Positions 11,078-21,880 are shown, counted from the first letter of the stretch. The stretch is DNA of 64,000 nucleotides from Raphanus sativus (GCF_000801105.2 NC_079519.1:9484668-9548667); one strand, 5' to 3'. Made by a program: numbers and translations. The notes: generated by a model not told the origin, from the sequence alone.

Positions 11078-11708
11078 TGTGGAAATCGAAATTCGCACCG
11101 TCAATATATCGTATAAATAAGGAAAGTAGAAAAACCCCTAATTTTCCTGAGGTCATGGATCTCTGCGGAGCCAACGACAAGTGACCAAATAGACGCAAAA
11201 ATATGAAAAGATAACAAACGAATTTAGAGAAAACAATAAATCTTATTTTGAATTCGTGTAAGAGCGTTGCGAGCATTACAAGATATTATAAGAGTTTTAA
11301 CCGCAAGTGCTGTCAGCGAGTTATCTAGCTTTTAGCGACCTAAAACCTTAAACCTAGTTGACTCGCAGCTCGATAACAAAATACGAAAAAAGATGCCTAC
11401 GTACCCCTTTCGAGGATCAAGCCGAACGTAGTTCAATTAATTAAAGTTGGAAAGAGATCGAACTGCCTGGACGAGTTCGTCTAGTAATTGAGTGCAAGTC
11501 ATACACAAACCGAACTTGTCGAGCATAAAGCCTAAGTTTCTAAGTGCAGCGAATTGTGAGTCTAAAAACCTTCCTCTATGCCTCTCGTCTTGAACCCCTT
11601 ATACTCTCTCCTATGTCGGTTTACGTCTTCCTCTGTGTCCTTTAAACCGTCATAGTCCAAAAAATGGAGATATTCCATTTTTCCGTCCTTCATGATTATC
11701 TGCGGATA
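11078..11708 (-). repeat. Family B 5' LTR, 3' half (minus sense)
   Basis: Matches the first ~500 bp of the solo LTR at 36942 (gaaattcgcaccgtcaatat, then the ccgtcatagtcc...aaatgga block). It ends at 11708, where the family C element is inserted. The other half resumes at 15495. Confidence 0.85.
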
Positions 11709-12612
11709 TGTGGGAACCAAAAATTCGCACTGTCGATTTTGATTAAGTAAAACGGAGGAAAGCTAAGTAAACCTAACTTTCCCTGAAGGTCCGGATTCTC
11801 TGCGACAACCAACGACAGTAAGTGATCAAATTAAATGCGGAAAGGTTTTATTGAGATTTGGGACTGGACCTTAAGGGAGGCTGCCTACGTACCCCTTTCG
11901 AGGATCAAGTCGGACGTAGTTCAGTTTGGAAGGGTTTGAACAAGAGATTCGAACTGCCTGGCGGAGTTCGTCTAGTACGAGCGTTAGTCATAGAGAAACG
12001 GGGCATGTCGAGAAATAATGCCTAGGGTTTCTATGTGCGGAACTCTAAGTAAAAGGATTGTTAGATCCTTCCGAGAGAGACAGGAGCCTGCGGACAAGAT
12101 GAAAAATAGAACGAGAGGCGGCCGGACGTTCTAGGTCCTACCTTGCTTAGTCTACCCGCCTAAATTCTAAGTTCTTAACCTAACAGGAGCTCTCTAGGTC
12201 TCCAATCTCGGATTTCTCTTCTCTCTTAATGATTTTCGCTCTCTCTTTCCTCCTCTCCCAAAGCTCCTTTATATACTCCTCTTATGACGGTCTATTCTCC
12301 TTTTGGCCGCGAAGCGGGCTTTTTCCATTTTCGTTCGGCCTTCATGTTTATCGGGGAAACTTGACATTTATCTCGGGAAACTTGACATTTATCCTTCTGG
12401 AAATTTAGTATTTATCGTGTTATGTGAAGATAAACGTAAATCGTCGTATCTATCTCAGACAATCGTAAGCGAGGACTGTGTCCGATCGCGTTTGGTCACC
12501 TTTCGGGCCGTTTCTAGGACTTCCATTGTTTTCTACGATTTCTTCGGAAGATCTTCAATCCTTCGTAGAATTGAGATGAGTGGTGTCTTAAGATAACCAT
12601 CACTGTTTCGCA
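11709..12612 (-). repeat. Family C 3' LTR (minus sense), cut by assembly gap
   Basis: About 900 bp aligned with 13411-14290; it runs into the N gap. Single-base differences and small indels separate the two LTRs, so insertion is fairly recent but not brand new. Confidence 0.85.
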
Positions 12613-12712
12613 NNNNNNNNNNNNNNNNNNNNNNNNNNNNNNNNNNNNNNNNNNNNNNNNNNNNNNNNNNNNNNNNNNNNNNNNNNNNNNNNNNNNNNNN
12701 NNNNNNNNNNNN
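12613..12712. other. Assembly gap (100 N)
   Basis: Exactly 100 N, the conventional placeholder for a gap of unknown size. By comparison with the 2084-bp LTR on the right, at least 1.1 kb of LTR plus internal sequence is probably missing. Confidence 0.95.
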
Positions 12713-13390
12713 TTACTTGTTCGCAAGTGGGCTCACGTTTCCCTTCTAAGGCTTCAGCTCTTTGCGATTGCCCAGAAGATTCTGGAGGGTCCTGCGATGC
12801 TGGTTCGTGGTTGCTTGCTTTTTTTGGGTTAGGTTCGGGCTCAGAGTTTTTTCGTTTTAACCCAGAGGCCAAGCAGACTTGCGGCGCTTTACGATCTCCT
12901 TTTTATTGTTTCTACTCCGAAGAGGGTCGGAAATTTGAGGCACAGATGGAAAGTCGAGGGATTGCTCGCATGGAGTTTAACCACGGAGTCCCGACGATCG
13001 CGTTATATGCTGCTGGACCGTCGACTACCAAAAATTCCACCATCTGCGTGACGCTCCCGGCTCTGACCGAGAGATCGACCGAGCGAGGTCGTTTGTGATG
13101 TTTCCTGAGTGTCCGATTTATCGGATTGGGATCGTCCGTGATCGCGCTTAGGTCGATTCCCATCCTCTCGAGAGTGTTTTATATATAATATTTGTCGAGC
13201 ATCCGTCGTGTCACCAATATTCTCGCTACGTCGATGTCCTGGATCGTTAGTCCGATAACGAGGAGTTCGTCGTGAGGTTTGGCTTGACCAGCCGTTGCTC
13301 TGTCCCCGAATGACACGATGTTGCGGACAGGTGATGTGGCCATGCTGTTGTTACCAATCGTAGGTTTTTGAGTAAGAGAATCCGACCCCC
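12713..13390 (-). pseudogene. gypsy gag-pol remnant (protease region)
   Basis: Minus-strand fragments typical of gypsy polyproteins before RT: PHDELLVIGLTIQDIDVARILV (about 13275-13210, the strand leading into the active site), then MGIDLSAITDDPNPI and EFLVVDGPAAYNAIVGTPWL (13163-12960). The DTG active site between them is gone: the reading passes from ARILV into TRRMLDKYYI and stops. Sequence toward the gap (12872-12713) is a Lys/Glu/Pro-rich segment. Gag is missing between the primer site and this region, so the element is an internal deletion derivative. Confidence 0.75.
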
Positions 13391-13408
13391 CCCTCGTTCT
13401 AGCGCCAA
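13390..13408 (-). other. Primer-binding site of family C element
   Basis: On the minus strand TGGCGCTAGAACGAGGGGG follows the LTR end with a two-base spacer. It fixes the minus orientation of the element. Confidence 0.75.
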
Positions 13409-13410
13409 AC

Positions 13411-15494
13411 TGTGGGACCGAAATTCGCACTGTCGATTTTGATTAAGTAAAACGGAGGAAAGCTAAGTAAACCTAACTTTCCCTGAAGGTCCGGTTCTCT
13501 GCGACAACCAACGACAAGTGATCAAATAAATGCGGAAAGGTTTTTGAGATTTGGGACTGGACCTTAAGGAAGGCTGCCTACGTACCCCTTCGAGGATCAA
13601 GGTCGGACGTAGTTCAGTTGGAAGGGTTGAACAAGAGATCGAACTGCCTGGCGGAGTTCGTCTAGTACGAGCGTTAGTCATAGAAACGGGCATGTCGAGA
13701 ATAATGCCTAGGGTTCTATGTGCAGAACTCTAAGTAAAAGGATTGTTAGATCCTTCCGAGAGAGACAGGAGCCTGCAGACAAGATGAAAATAGAACGAGA
13801 GGCGGCCGGACGTTCTGGTCCTACATTGCTAGTCTACCGCCTAAATTATAAGTTCTTAACCTAACAGGAGCTCTCTAGGTCTCCAATCTCGGATTTCTCT
13901 CTCTCTTAATGATTTTTGCTCTCTCTTTTCCTCCTCTCCCAAAGCTCCTTTATATACTCCTCTTATGACGGTCTATTCTCCTTTTGGGCCGCGAAGCGGG
14001 CTTTTTTCCATTTTCGTCGGCCTTCATGTTTATCTGGAAACTTGACATTTATCTTCGGGAAACTTGACATTTATCCTTCTGGAAATTTAGCATTTATCTT
14101 GTTATGTGAAGATAAACGTAAATCGTCGTATCTATCTCAGACAATCGTAAGCGGACTGTCCGATCGCGTTTTGTCCCTTTTGAGCCGTTTCTAGGACTTC
14201 CGTTGTTTTCTACGATTTCTTCGGAAGATCTTCAATCCTTCGTAGAGTTGAGATGATTGGTGTCTTAAGATAACCATCACTGTTTCGCACGAAGAATTTA
14301 AGATCTTCCTTCCCGTTGATATCTTACGAGTTTCCGAAGTGTTTCCGACGATCTTAGTTTGGAGTAAGAGCGGGAGTTTTGTACGCGGAATCTCAACGAT
14401 TTGCTCCGCGAAAACTTGGGAAAGACGCAAAGTACAGACTTCTGACGGCCGGGGCCTAGAACTTATGCACGGAAGCTTGTCATCCGACGACCCGAGCCAG
14501 CACGGGGCTAGCCGCCTGGCGGCCGTGGCCAGCACTGGCGCTAGCCGCCGGCGGCCACGGCCAGCACGGGGCTAGCCGCCCGGCGGCCACGGCCAGCACG
14601 GGCGCTAGCCGCCGGCGGCCACGGCCAGCACGGGCTAGCCGCCCGGCGGCCACGGCCAGCACGGGCGCTAGCCGGCGGCGGCCACGGCCAGCACGGGCCT
14701 AGCCGCTCGGCGGCCACGGCCAGCACGGGCGCTAGCCGCCGGCTTTCACGGCTAGCACGGGAGCTAGCCGCCGGCGGCCACGGCCAGCGCGGGACTAGCC
14801 GCCCGGCGGCCACGGCCAGCGCGGGGCTAGCCGCCCGGCGGCCACGGCCAGCACCGACGCTAGCCGCCGGCGGCCACGGCCAGCACGGGGGCTAGCCGCC
14901 CGGCGGCTACGGACCAGCACGTGCGTCTCGGCGAGGGCCTCGATTTGATATGTTGATCGTTTTCTGGGTCCTCACCGTTTGAGAGAATGGGCTCTTTGAA
15001 GTTTCCCGGCGGCCAGGACCAGCACGGGGGCTAGCCGCCCGGCGGCCAGGACCAGCACGGGGGCTAGCCGCCGGCGGCCAGGACCAGCACGTGCGTCTCG
15101 ACGAGGGCTTCGATTTGATATCTTGATCGTTCTCTGGGTCCTCACGGTTTGAGAGAACGGGCTCTTTGAAGTTTCAAGGCGGATTCCTTGTCGTTCGGCC
15201 TATCTAAACTTAGATCACTTCCCGTTTCTTCCGTATACTTTCGTATGATCGTGTCATCTCAACTACGGACCTAATGTCTCTCGGTTCTTCTTGATTGTAT
15301 CATCGAAGTTTTACGACTAAATCTGAGTTGGTGTTCTTGTAAAGTTTATCGTGTAAAACAAGAACGATCGACTTTAACATAGGTTTTTTAAGATGTACGA
15401 CTTGTTTTGCTTTCGACGATTGTTTTATGGAAAGTCCGCGCATGATAAATATTTTTAGCCGTTGATTTCGAGATAACCGTTTTTGACCCCAACA
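13411..15494 (-). repeat. Family C 5' LTR (2084 bp, minus sense)
   Basis: TGTTGGGGTCAAAAACGG...CCCACA when read on the minus strand. It contains the GC-rich minisatellite (14490-15090) and a duplicated ~95-bp block (14912-15005 and 15083-15175, accagcacgtgcgtctcg...). Confidence 0.85.
14490..15090. repeat. GC-rich minisatellite in LTR
   Basis: About 13 tandem copies of a 30-34 bp unit (ggccacggccagcacgggg / ctagccgccggc) between 14490 and 14920, and three more at 15005-15090. Units alternate between a GGGGCTAGCCGCCC and a GGGCGCTAGCCGCC form. The Ala/Arg-rich ORFs on both strands are by-products of the repeat. It is very CpG-rich compared with its surroundings. Confidence 0.95.
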
Positions 15495-16216
15495 GAAAAC
15501 ATTCCATTTATCCGCGGAATTTGATGTTTATCTTCCAAGCATAAACCGTCATAAGGCTTATGGGTTTAAGAAATCGTAAGCAGGCTTCAAATCAAGTTTA
15601 GGACTCTTTGGGCCGTCTTTTGATTCAAGATGTTCGTTACGGTTTCTTCGATAAAGTTAATTTTCCGCGGTTTTATCGTAAACCAGACTGATGACCCCAT
15701 TTGATCAAGAATCAAGAAATGGTTAAGCCGTGGTTTGCGGAAGGTTGTAGTGAGGGTAGTCGAGACTGCATAGTTTTACTTCGTATTATCGCTTCGGAAG
15801 ATTTCGGATGCTACGGAAAGACCGTGTGGTACGCATATTCGGTCTTTATAGCGACCGAGCTTGTGTTTGGGCTCGGTCACCCGATGATTGAGTCAAGCCT
15901 TTGCCGTTGTTGATCTTTTATTGTTTCGAGTGATCGTGTTTTTTTAACGAAGATACGATCTAATCGTAGAGTTCTTCGCAAGTATTCGATCTTTACGATT
16001 TTTTTCGTAAAGAAAACAAAGACGTATAATTTTATCGAATGTTTTGATACTAACTTCGTTGTCAACACAAACCATTGGAGCTTGTTTCGACGCTGCAGAC
16101 AAATCTTTTGAAGAATTTTATCGTGAAAAATTGATTTAAGTAATTTTTACGAGAATTACCTCTTCAAAAAATATTTTCGAACGTTAATTTCGTTGTGACC
16201 GTTTTTGACCCCAACA
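15495..16216 (-). repeat. Family B 5' LTR, 5' half (minus sense)
   Basis: Continues the LTR interrupted at 11708. It aligns with the second half of the solo LTR at 36942-38050 (caagcataaaccgtcat, gggccgtctttt, gaccgagcttgtgt) and ends ccgtttttgaccccaaca at 16216. Confidence 0.85.
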
Positions 16217-17746
16217 CCCACTATTAGGTATTTTTATTATTATTTATTACGTTTACTACTTATTTTCGTGATTATTTCATGCAGGTCTAAAAAAAATAAA
16301 AAAAGATCCAAGTAGACGTTTACCTTCTCTACCGACCGACGCGACCAAGTCGACATCGATCGACATCACTACATCCGCCACGATCGACAGTCTTTCATCT
16401 ACATCGATCGATATGGTATCTGTCAGGTATAACGTTCAAACGTGTTCAATTCATTAATTATACTTATGATTTTTATAAACTCCGACTGTTTTACACTGGG
16501 GACAGTGTAATTTAAGTCGGGGGGGATTACTAATGATTATCTATTATTTTGGGTTTTTATAAAAATATTTTCAAAAAAGTTTTTATTGAGTCAAGAAGGG
16601 GACAATGATCTTATTGATATTAACTTATCATTTTCTAGACCAGTTTTAGATTTATTGATTACAAAAGTGCTAGAGATACTAAAGTGGATAAACTTGTCTA
16701 CTATGTTTGCACTTACTGAGATTGTTTGAGTCTGGGAAGATTACTAATGATTATCTATTATTAGTTTTCAAAAAAGTTTTTATTGAGTCAAGAAGGGGAC
16801 ACTGATCTTATTGATATTAACTTATCATTTTCTAGACCAGTTTAGATTTACTGATTACAAAAGTGCTAGAGATACTAAAGTGGATCAACTTGTCTACTAT
16901 GTTTGCACTTACTGAGATTGTTTGAAGGAATCAAAGCTAACCTCCAACTTAATACTGACATCACCTGCTTCTCTTGGGGCTTGGTATACATAGGATCAGA
17001 TTCTTCAAATAATTCTGGAAGGTAAAGCCTTGAATATTTACATCTTTCTCTCTCAATTCGAAATTTTAGGATAGAGTAGAATAGAATAGAGTATAAAAAA
17101 ATCGAAAAAACGAAAAAAAAAAAAAAAAAAAAGAGAAAAGATATTTATTTAGATTTTATTAGGAAAAGAATTCGAACATGACTTGGTGGCAACAACCATT
17201 AAGACTTGATTCACAAGAATTCTATAGGTAAAGGATTTGAACAGGACTTGGTGGCTATAACCATTAAGGCTTGCTTCATATAAATCCTAGGATATAGGTC
17301 AAAAAGTAGTGAACAGGATTTGGTGGATAAAACCATTAAAGCTTGATTCATGGAAGCCTGTCCAATCTTGGTCAATAAATTGACTGAGAGAAAAATTAGA
17401 AGAGAGAAAGAATAGAAACTACTGTTTACCTGCAGGTCCAGATATTTGTTTGATCATCCTTGCATCATGTGATCGATACTTCCAAGGTAAAGCTACACTT
17501 TTATTTTATGCAACTAATGATGTTAGTAGAAGAACTTTTAGACATGATTGGTTAAGTTGCTGGTTAGGAGAACTTGGTTGCTAGACTAGGATATGGTATA
17601 TTGCACTTTTGTGATTAGGATATCTATAATTTGGATTGCACAATGAAAAATATATTATTTTGAATGATAGACATATTGAGTCCCTGCTATTTTCAAACTT
17701 TTTCCAAGACTACCAGTTGTTTTTGCTTGAGGACAAGCAAAATGTT
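16217..17746 (+). other. Athila 3' internal non-coding region with tandem repeats
   Basis: No ORF of note. It begins after the family B LTR and carries CGATCGACATC motifs (16340-16410) and a TTTACACTGGGGACAGTGTAA quasi-palindrome (16491-16511). A 214-bp tandem duplication follows (16526-16739 and a slightly shorter copy 16740-16925), then three diverged ~60-bp repeats built on gacttggtggcaacaaccattaagacttg (about 17180-17350). A counterpart in inverted orientation is at 36119-38900 and another on the plus strand at 39051-39990. Confidence 0.75.
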
Positions 17747-17760
17747 AAGTCTGGGGGAGT
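17747..17760 (+). other. Polypurine tract
   Basis: AAGTCTGGGGGAGT directly before the 3' LTR; primer for plus-strand DNA synthesis. The sister elements have GCAAGTTTGGGGGAGT (about 23512-23527) and AAGTCTGGGGAGT (minus, 36119-36131). Confidence 0.85.
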
Positions 17761-19064
17761 TGATATACCATGATTTTTACCCACTTTTAGTCATGGTATA
17801 TTGGTATTTTAGGATATATTCTATCCATTTTGGGTCTATATTGCATATTTATAGGTTCAGGAGCTAATGGAAGAAAGATGATGATTTTGGAGCATTTCAG
17901 AGTTTACACCCGAGAAGGACCGTATCGACCACTCAAGGTCGACAAGGAGAGATGCGCGTCGATCGATGCACACTCAGTGCTATCGATCGACACTTAACCG
18001 CAGAAGCCCGGATTTGGTCACAGCCGACTTGAAGCCCAAGACACCATCTATTTACCATAATGCCCATGACATGTTTTAACCTAATTATTCTAAGTATTTA
18101 AAGTCTTGCCTATGTGTTTTGGCAAACACGGTTTTTACAATAGCTTTTTAGTTTCATAGTTTTGGTGAGAGAGATAGTTGTCAAATTGAGGGCGTTCTTG
18201 AACACCATCTATTTATCTATCTATTTATGAAGCTTTCTATGATTTTGTCTATGTCTTACTTGGCTATGTCTGAGTAGACACCTTTGTTAGATTTAGGGTT
18301 CAAATAGGTATGAGGGATTAGCCCAAAATATGATTACCTGAGCATGTGATATTCATCTTAGAAGATCATGCATAATGCTTGTGTAGGAGTAGCTAACCTA
18401 CACATGAATACAAAGATATAATCCTTGGATTTATCTTCTTTGAGCCAGCAATTCACTTGGAACAAGCGACAGCTGAATGGGTGATTGTTTGGTGAACTGT
18501 ATTCAACCTACGCACTGTAAAGCTTACTAGTAGTGCATCGATCGATACTCCTATAGAGTGATCGATCGATAGACGTGTGGTAATTGACAATCGATACATG
18601 CGACAGCATATCGATCGATACATGCGACAGCAAGTCGATCGATACATGCGACATCATATCGATCGATACCTTAATCTATGACTCGCCAGGGGTGTGTTCA
18701 TCGTTTCTAGTTATTAGATGGTCGCAACGACAGTTGGGCTATTGCTTAGTTGGGTTCCTTAATATCATGCAAGCATCTCACATAGGAATCATACCTCTAT
18801 AATCCTGATAACCTGAATAGTAACCTTAGATCTAACTCCTTTAAATCATACTAGTTAAACCCATCCAATCATCTTGAGTAATTGTCCTGCTCAAACCAGT
18901 TTCCTTGTTTACTTTTATTTCACTGCAATTAATAATCTTCTGCCTAGCTTAGTTATAATAAGATCTATTAATTCCTCAGCTCCTTGTGGATTCGATCCCT
19001 AAGTACTATAATTGACCTCTTTTGATGAGAGTAATATTGCTATAGGGTAACTTGAGCAAAGTCA
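17761..19064 (+). repeat. 3' LTR of Athila-like element
   Basis: TGATATACC...AAAGTCA, 1304 bp, followed by the GAGCT TSD and then the resumed PPR gene. It carries four TCGATCGATAC-type motifs at about 18537-18668 in a catgcgacag spacer pattern. Confidence 0.95.
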
Positions 19065-19696
19065 GAGCTTATGCAGAGTTTGGGGTGTTGGAGAAGATAG
19101 AGGAGACGTATGAAAAGATTATGAGGTTTGGGATTTGTCTGGATAAGGAGTTAGTTAAGAGGTTAACATGTGTTTACATTGATAAACTCATGTTCTTGAG
19201 GCTTGATGATTTAGGTCGTGGCATTCGGAGAAGCGATCTGGCTTGGTGTCTGAGAGGTCTATGTCAAGCCTGTTTTGTGAGTCGGAAAGTTTTCGATTTC
19301 CTTGAAAAATAGATGAACGAAGCAAGAGTTCCTTGGAGTACAACTTTTGCTAATATTGTTCTTTTAGCTTACTGGAAGATGGGGGATTTTAAGAGCATTG
19401 AACTGTTACTCTTTGAGCTAGGGAAGAGACGTGTGAAACTTGATCTTGTGACTGTAGGAATTGTCGTCGACTTGAGCGTAGCTGGGTTCGAGGGTACTGC
19501 AGTTTTTATGTACTGGAAAAATAATGGGTTTCTTGATAAGCCTGTGGAGATGAAGACTGACCCTTTGGTTCATGCTGCTTTTGGGGAAGGCCAGTTTCTT
19601 AGAAGCTGCAATGAAGTGATGAAGCACGATACAATGATATGGAGTTATCAGTATCTATTAGAAGGTGTGGTTAAGAATCAGAAAACTGAAACTTAG
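19065..19696 (+). pseudogene. PPR gene copy 0, 3' part
   Basis: Picks up exactly where copy 0 stopped at 3144, continuing as AYAEFGVLEKIEETYEKIMR and running to the natural C-terminus KNQKTET with its stop at 19694-19696. One extra nonsense codon is present (GAG-to-TAG at 19310-19312, after DFLEK); otherwise the frame is open. Helical repeat-like stretches (LAWCLRGLCQACFVSRKV, FKSIELLLFELGKRRVKLD) are retained. It is separated from its 5' half by a retroelement and so cannot be expressed as a normal PPR protein. Confidence 0.88.
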
Positions 19697-20470
19697 TATG
19701 TTAATTTCGATGTATAGATTGCACAATAAATTTATTTGTGAAAGATAAAAGTAATTGAGAGGCTTGCATTGTCGCATGATACAGTGTTCCATAAGCCACA
19801 ATAATGTTGGTGAACATATGGGCCATAAACAGAGATCCATATATATGAGAAGAGCCACAAAATTCAAACAAAAAAAGTTCGAGAAAAATGGTGCAGATTA
19901 AGAGTATTCCGTTTAGAGTACGATGGTCTGGTTTAGCGCAACCGTTAGTGAAACTGTCTGTGTAATAGTTAGTTCAATGTTTATAATGGGAAAGAAATGG
20001 AAAGAAAAATGTTGATACGAAATAAATAAGCATGATGGACCCAGTAATATTGATGCATCATATGCCATGTGTAGTGCTCGTCCCATTGTCATGATGAAAT
20101 AGTTTTATATTGTACATAAAAGTTAACACAAATGCATTAATGCTGAATCAAAAATTTTGGGTTGCTTAACATTGCCATGGATAGTAAGACAGATTTGAAA
20201 CATTCGCTTATGTCAAAAGAAAAAAAATATTAGAAAATTTACAGGCAATAATTACACATAAATTATCAGGCAATAATTACACATAAATTATTTTACATGG
20301 TTGGTTTATCTGAAAATAAACTTCTTGGATAAACATTTTTATTTGAGCCTAGCTATATCAATTGGGCATACTTATAACTAAAAATAATTTTAAAAGTAAA
20401 TTAGTTATAAGGATATTCACATTGATTTTTTTCTGCCTTGTATGACTGTATCTGTAATTTTATACAGTGT
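19697..20470. other. 3' flank of PPR unit 0
   Basis: No gene is seen. It is collinear with the sequences after copies 1, 2 and 3 (gagaggcttgcattgtcgca, gtgaacatatgggccataaa, tcaattgggcat). It contains a tandem duplication gcaataattacacataaatt (20245-20290) and is interrupted at 20471 by a 4.3 kb LTR element. Confidence 0.7.
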
Positions 20471-20695
20471 TGATGTATAGTATTTTTACATGGTTTTAGC
20501 TATTGATTTATGTTTTTCATTTTAGTGTCTAGGAGTTGCATTTAGGTCTCATTAGGTGTTGCATATGTCCATATTGCATATACAGGGGCTGGAATGCACG
20601 ATTAGGAGTTTTGAGGCGAAATCATGGACCAAACTGCAAAAAATAGAAGTTATGGGGCCAATGTCGAAGATGAAGAAGAAGATACACAGTCTTAC
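20471..20695 (+). repeat. 5' LTR, first ~225 bp only
   Basis: Matches 23528-23740 (tgatgtatagtatttttaca, ggagttgcatttaggtctca, gaagaagatacacagtctta) and then diverges abruptly. Confidence 0.88.
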
Positions 20696-20699
20696 ACTG

Positions 20700-21080
20700 G
20701 GTTCTCTTTGCAAAGCTCATCCACCTTTACACTCTGTTCTGGTGTGAGTATACTTTCATCGAATGGCTCCTCTACATATGGCTCATCATCATCAATGGGA
20801 TCTTCAAGTGTGTCTTCCTCTTCTTGTGGCCAAACAAAGTGGCTTGCAGCCATCACTACAAAAAAGAAAAACTAGAATAAAAAGTTAGTCGCTTTACAAA
20901 GCAAAACAAAGAAAAGAAAATAAAGCTTAGTCTCAAGAAAAATTGAAATCCTAATGATAAATCTACTTAGTTCACCGGCGATGGAACCAAATTGATTTAT
21001 GCTTTTATGCACACACCAATTAACCTAATGTGCACGCTACCTCAATCAAATGGTATATCGATGCAGCACTTTAGGATCGA
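20700..21080 (-). repeat. Inverted block: LTR end, primer site, gag start
   Basis: 20993-21075 is the reverse complement of the 3' LTR end (24715-24798). Just left of it, minus-strand TGGTTCCATCGCCGGTGAA looks like a primer site. Further left an ATG on the minus strand (20853-20851) opens MAASHFVWPQEEEDTLEDPI..., a gag-like start running to about 20700. The whole block thus has the correct internal order but reversed orientation. The plus-strand sequence resuming at 21082 repeats gatgagccatatgtagagga, which also lies in the block. Confidence 0.8.
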
Positions 21081-21271
21081 ATGGTATGATGAGCCATATG
21101 TAGAGGAGGCAGTGATGCTCAGGTTAAATCGTATGTCACATCGGGCAACACTAGAAGGAAGATAGCTCACATGCATTGAGATAAGGATGGCTCAACAGCT
21201 CAAAGAGGTAATATATTGGGTTCCACCAACCTAACTAGAAGGTATATGCAATCCCACTTTAGAATTTCATC

Positions 21272-21880
21272 TTGAGGATATTTACTTGCCTTGTGTTGAG
21301 AACATTGCCCCTGATCATGATTCTCTTTGTGCTCATCGATGAATGTCTCGATATGATATGTGAAACTAGGAAACTAGATGAGTTGAGAATAGAAAAGCTT
21401 GCTGGAGTTCATATTGAAGTTTGTTTTGACAAGAGCTATCTATGTGCTTCATTTGATCTCGAATCTGAGTTTTTAATGCTTAACGAATCTAGACCTCTTC
21501 TTGAACTTGCTGATTTAGGGGATGAACTTGATGTGGATAAGCTCTTGCTTGAGATAGAAAACTCCCTTGTCAAAAACAATCATGAGAATGTGAACATTGT
21601 GTATTATTTGATTGATGGAGATAGAGTTGACTACTTTGTTAAAACTTCGTTTGAGCCTGTAGTTGATTTTGTGTTTCCACCAAATGCATTTGATTCTCAT
21701 GACCACTTGAACGTCAAAGAGCATCTCATGATTCATGATTCATCTTTAGTGAAGCTCTTTGAGGGAAAATATGTCTATTTTCTATGGACAGTAGTGTGCT
21801 CCATTGCGCACTTGGTTTCTTGTTATTGTAGGAGAAGGACCAAAGGTGCATTGGCTCAGCCTTTTGATACTTATGATTAG
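21272..21880 (+). pseudogene. Retroelement ORF of unknown family (202 aa)
   Basis: A 202-residue open stretch inside the 4.3 kb element. Acidic, hydrophobic text such as KLAGVHIEVCFDKSYLCASF, LELADLGDELDVDKLLLEIE and FVFPPNAFDSHDHLNVKEHL suggests real protein descent. It ends with a hydrophobic stretch (YFLWTVVCSIAHLVSCYC) followed by RRR and GALAQPFDTYD. Upstream sequence (21082-21270) reads on as degraded coding with stops. I recognise no catalytic motif. A gag-proximal or extra ORF of an Athila-related non-autonomous element is the best guess. Confidence 0.5.

Larger units (their letters stand above)
11709..15494 (-). mobile_element. Nested LTR element (family C), minus strand, inside the family B LTR
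   Basis: Two copies of a long LTR share TGTGGGAMC...GAAATTCGCACTGTCGATTT starts (11709 and 13411 in plus coordinates). The right copy ends GACCCCAACA at 15494. Primer-site orientation (13390-13408) shows minus sense. Only a remnant of protease-region coding lies between the LTRs (12713-13390), with the gap 12613-12712 hiding the rest. The element interrupts the family B LTR: its flanks rejoin as one LTR when compared with the solo LTR at 36942. No clean 5-bp TSD is visible (ggata against gaaaa). Confidence 0.85.
7791..16216 (-). mobile_element. Nested LTR element (family B), minus strand, left end lost
   Basis: Minus orientation is shown by a primer-site-like sequence (minus TGGGCGCCAGAAGGAGG, 11058-11077) abutting the LTR. 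That LTR starts TGTTGGGGTCAAAAACGG at 16216 and ends CCACA at 11078, and is split by another insertion at 11709-15494. The internal part (7791-11057) is non-coding or degraded and carries a 180-bp tandem array. No second LTR is found on the left, so its 3' end was deleted together with the host Athila pol. The same LTR family occurs as a solo LTR at 36942-38050 and as a related fragment at 34153. Confidence 0.75.
3145..19064 (+). mobile_element. Athila-like Ty3/gypsy LTR retrotransposon with nested insertions
   Basis: Two LTRs (3145-4535 and 17761-19064) begin TGATATACC and end in CA. They are followed and preceded respectively by a primer site (TGGCGCCGTTGCCGGGGA) and a polypurine tract (AAGTCTGGGGGAGT). 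The gag and the protease region survive as pseudogenes. RT, RNase H and integrase are absent; the place where pol should be holds a minus-strand LTR element (about 7.8-16.2 kb). The element inserted in PPR copy 0 with TSD GAGCT. Its LTRs, gag and 3' region are rich in the TCGATCGATAC motif. Athila lineage is inferred from the primer site, the gag sequence and the pol-proximal protease. The copy is non-autonomous. Confidence 0.93.

Noticed and set aside
12303..12596. Plus-strand ORF with repeated KLDIYLGKLDIYPSGN
   Set aside because: Lies within an LTR and reflects a short internal repeat (ggaaacttgacatttat); a frame-disturbed version occurs at 13916-14194.
14191..14813. Several Ala/Arg/Gly-rich ORFs on both strands
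   Set aside because: They arise from the GC-rich minisatellite, which is open in many frames because it lacks A/T-rich stop codons.
11709..15494. Family B and family C LTRs as one family
   Set aside because: They share only the terminal ~20 bases and a few motifs; LTR lengths (about 1.1-1.35 kb against 2.08 kb), interiors and primer sites differ.
16491..16511. TTTACACTGGGGACAGTGTAA as a regulatory palindrome
   Set aside because: Conserved in the Athila 3' region (also near 38640 and 39290) but too short and imperfect to assign a function; kept only as a description.
20853..20875. CACTACAAAAAAGAAAAAC as a CACTA transposon end
   Set aside because: It lies just upstream of the gag ATG in the inverted retroelement block and has no subterminal repeats or partner end.
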